Shown here: positions 6,071 to 7,079 of the stretch, piece by piece
Numbering within the stretch: the first letter of the stretch is position 1
Layout of the letters: every line of letters begins with the position of its first letter
Assembly: GCA_013824045.1 (NCBI GenBank)
Contig: PNND01000009.1
Span: forward strand, 1 to 7,079
Source of the DNA: Rhodobacter sp.
GTDB lineage: Bacteria > Pseudomonadota > Alphaproteobacteria > Rhodobacterales > Rhodobacteraceae
Length of the DNA stretch: 7,079 bases
Reading direction: 5' to 3'
The notes under the pieces: generated by a model
What the model was told of the DNA's origin: nothing
Databases searched by the model: none
The model's input: the letters and a program-made list of their open reading frames with translations, nothing else
Made by a program: the position numbers and the translations under genes

Positions 6071-6580
6071 TCACGCCTTGTCGAGATCAAACACATCGTG
6101 CAGCGCCTGCACGGCCAGTTCCATATACTTGCGGTCGATCAGGACGGAGATCTTGATCTCGGAGGTCGAGATCACCTTGATGTTCACGTTTTCCTTCGAC
6201 AGAGCCTCGAACATGCGGGCGGCCACACCCGTGTGGGAGCGCATGCCGATGCCCACGACGGACACCTTGGCGACATCGGTATCGACGATCAGTTCGTCAT
6301 AGGCGATCTGGCCTGCGGCCTTGGCGTCTTCCATCGCCTTGCGGGCACGTTCGACCTGATTGATCGGGCAGGAAAAGGTCATGTCCGTGACGGCGCCGGG
6401 ATGGGCGTCGTCATAGTCCTTTTCGCTGATGTTCTGAACGATCATGTCGACATTCACGCCCGCATCGGCCAGCGGGCCGAAGATGGCGCTGGCCACGCCG
6501 GGGCGATCCTCGATGGTGAAGAGGGTGATCTTGGCCTCTTCGCGGGAAAAGGCGACGCCAGAGACGACTTTCGATTCCAT
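6071..6580 (-). CDS. Candidate internal reading: aspartate kinase beta (regulatory ACT) subunit
   Basis: An in-frame ATG at 6580 inside lysC would give a 169-residue protein starting MESKVVSGVAF, made only of the two ACT domains. It is preceded by a perfect AGGAGG with a 5-base spacer. In alpha2-beta2 aspartate kinases, such as those of Bacillus subtilis and Corynebacterium glutamicum, the beta subunit comes from an internal start at the equivalent place, just before the first ACT domain, and is of similar size. The purine-rich sequence also encodes a run of glutamates, so it could be coincidence. It shares the stop codon of lysC. Confidence 0.5.
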   Translation of the reverse strand: MESKVVSGVAFSREEAKITLFTIEDRPGVASAIFGPLADAGVNVDMIVQNISEKDYDDAHPGAVTDMTFSCPINQVERARKAMEDAKAAGQIAYDELIVDTDVAKVSVVGIGMRSHTGVAARMFEALSKENVNIKVISTSEIKISVLIDRKYMELAVQALHDVFDLDKA

Positions 6581-7079
6581 GATTTCCTCCTCGTCGCAGA
6601 CCAGGGTTCCCGAGGTCTCGTCGGTATCTTCAAAGGATGACAGCACGCGCAGGCGCACCTTGTAGCGCATCGCCAGTTCGACGGAGCGGGTTTGCAGCAC
6701 CTTGGCCCCGAGGGAGGCCAGTTCCAGCATTTCCTCGAACGCGATCTTGTCGAGCTTGCGGGCCTTGCGACTGACGCGGGGGTCGGTGGTGTAGACGCCG
6801 TCGACATCGGTGTAGATGTCGCAGCGTTCCGCGCCGAAAGCGGCGGCGAAGGCGACGGCGGTGGTATCAGACCCGCCCCGCCCAAGGGTGGTGACGCGGC
6901 CTTCGGGCGAGAGGCCCTGAAAGCCCGCGACGACGGCAACCTTGAAGCCTTCGGCGAATTTCGCGTCGATATTGGCGCGGGGGATATCCACGAAACGGGC
7001 CGAGCCGTGCTGTGCAGTGGTCTGGATCGGCACCTGCCAGCCCTGCCAGGACCGCGCGGGGATGCCCATTTCCTGAAGG
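6071..7079 (-). CDS. lysC: Aspartate kinase (partial, 5' end beyond the right edge)
   Basis: This enzyme phosphorylates aspartate with ATP, the committed step to lysine, threonine, methionine and diaminopimelate. The frame is open to the right edge. About 335 residues are visible, and roughly 75 N-terminal residues, with the KFGG-type nucleotide loop, lie outside. Counting from the internal Met at 7069, the kinase domain has TTLGRGGSDTTA (60-71), YTDVDGVYTTDPR (86-98) and the segment LASLGAKVLQTRSVELA (118-134). Two ACT domains follow: one with ITLFTIEDRPGVAS and VNVDMIVQNIS, the other with KVSVVGIGMRSHTGVAA and STSEIKISVLI. These bind lysine and/or threonine in feedback control. The length and the lack of a homoserine dehydrogenase fusion fit the single-function class whose members often make a separate beta subunit. 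A strong internal start at 6580 fits that. It lies upstream of ptsP on the same strand, separated by a terminator-like hairpin. Confidence 0.96.
   Translation of the reverse strand, partial: LQEMGIPARSWQGWQVPIQTTAQHGSARFVDIPRANIDAKFAEGFKVAVVAGFQGLSPEGRVTTLGRGGSDTTAVAFAAAFGAERCDIYTDVDGVYTTDPRVSRKARKLDKIAFEEMLELASLGAKVLQTRSVELAMRYKVRLRVLSSFEDTDETSGTLVCDEEEIMESKVVSGVAFSREEAKITLFTIEDRPGVASAIFGPLADAGVNVDMIVQNISEKDYDDAHPGAVTDMTFSCPINQVERARKAMEDAKAAGQIAYDELIVDTDVAKVSVVGIGMRSHTGVAARMFEALSKENVNIKVISTSEIKISVLIDRKYMELAVQALHDVFDLDKA
6586..6591 (-). promoter_or_regulatory. Internal Shine-Dalgarno AGGAGG within lysC
   Basis: Read on the minus strand, AGGAGG precedes ATG 6580 with AAATC as the spacer. It is the strongest ribosome-binding match I noticed in the window, stronger than those before the annotated gene starts. 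Its codons specify Glu-Glu-Glu in the linker between the kinase and ACT domains. Confidence 0.5.

Noticed and set aside
6023..6640. Plus-strand open frame of 205 residues opposite lysC
   Set aside because: It is antisense to the conserved ACT domains of aspartate kinase and is dominated by His/Asp/Gly runs mirrored from the real gene.
1..7079. Mobile elements, CRISPR arrays, RNA genes, toxin-antitoxin or defence modules
   Set aside because: I looked on both strands for transposase or integrase motifs, direct-repeat arrays, tRNA-like cloverleaves and small paired genes, and found none. The genes are housekeeping or family-assigned, with uniform base composition, and gaps between genes are all under 200 bases.

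Overview
The window looks like ordinary chromosomal sequence from a high-GC alphaproteobacterium, most likely a member of the Rhodobacteraceae/Rhodobacterales. The reasons are the strong G/C preference at third codon positions, the LysC and PtsP proteins that read like Rhodobacterales versions, and lysC lying next to ptsP, an order I know from alphaproteobacteria. No taxonomic search was possible, so this is pattern recognition. I see no tRNA, rRNA, CRISPR array, insertion sequence, integrase or phage gene.

Layout, left to right. A minus-strand group covers about 1-2212. In transcription order it is a flavin reductase family protein (start 2212), a six-helix Pr6Pr-type membrane protein (start 1467), and mtnP, the S-methyl-5'-thioadenosine phosphorylase of methionine salvage (start 776, 3' end cut by the left edge). 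Divergent from the flavin reductase is a plus-strand pair: a GNAT N-acetyltransferase with a TTG start at 2297, then an EcsC family protein. This pair ends in a clear intrinsic terminator at 3652-3671. From the right edge, on the minus strand, come lysC (aspartate kinase, 5' end cut off), a terminator-like hairpin, and ptsP (enzyme I of the nitrogen-related PTS), which converges on the EcsC gene.

Functionally the window is core metabolism and regulation. LysC commits aspartate to lysine, threonine and methionine synthesis, MtnP recycles the methylthioadenosine made from methionine-derived SAM, and PtsP feeds phosphate from PEP into the regulatory PTS-Ntr cascade. The flavin reductase, GNAT, EcsC and Pr6Pr proteins can be placed in families, but their substrates cannot be named. 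I did not find a novel multi-gene system. The most interesting signals are small: a perfect AGGAGG in front of an internal ATG of lysC, exactly where a separate beta subunit would begin; a stable hairpin that complicates the start of the EcsC gene; and a run of small hairpins between the EcsC gene and ptsP.
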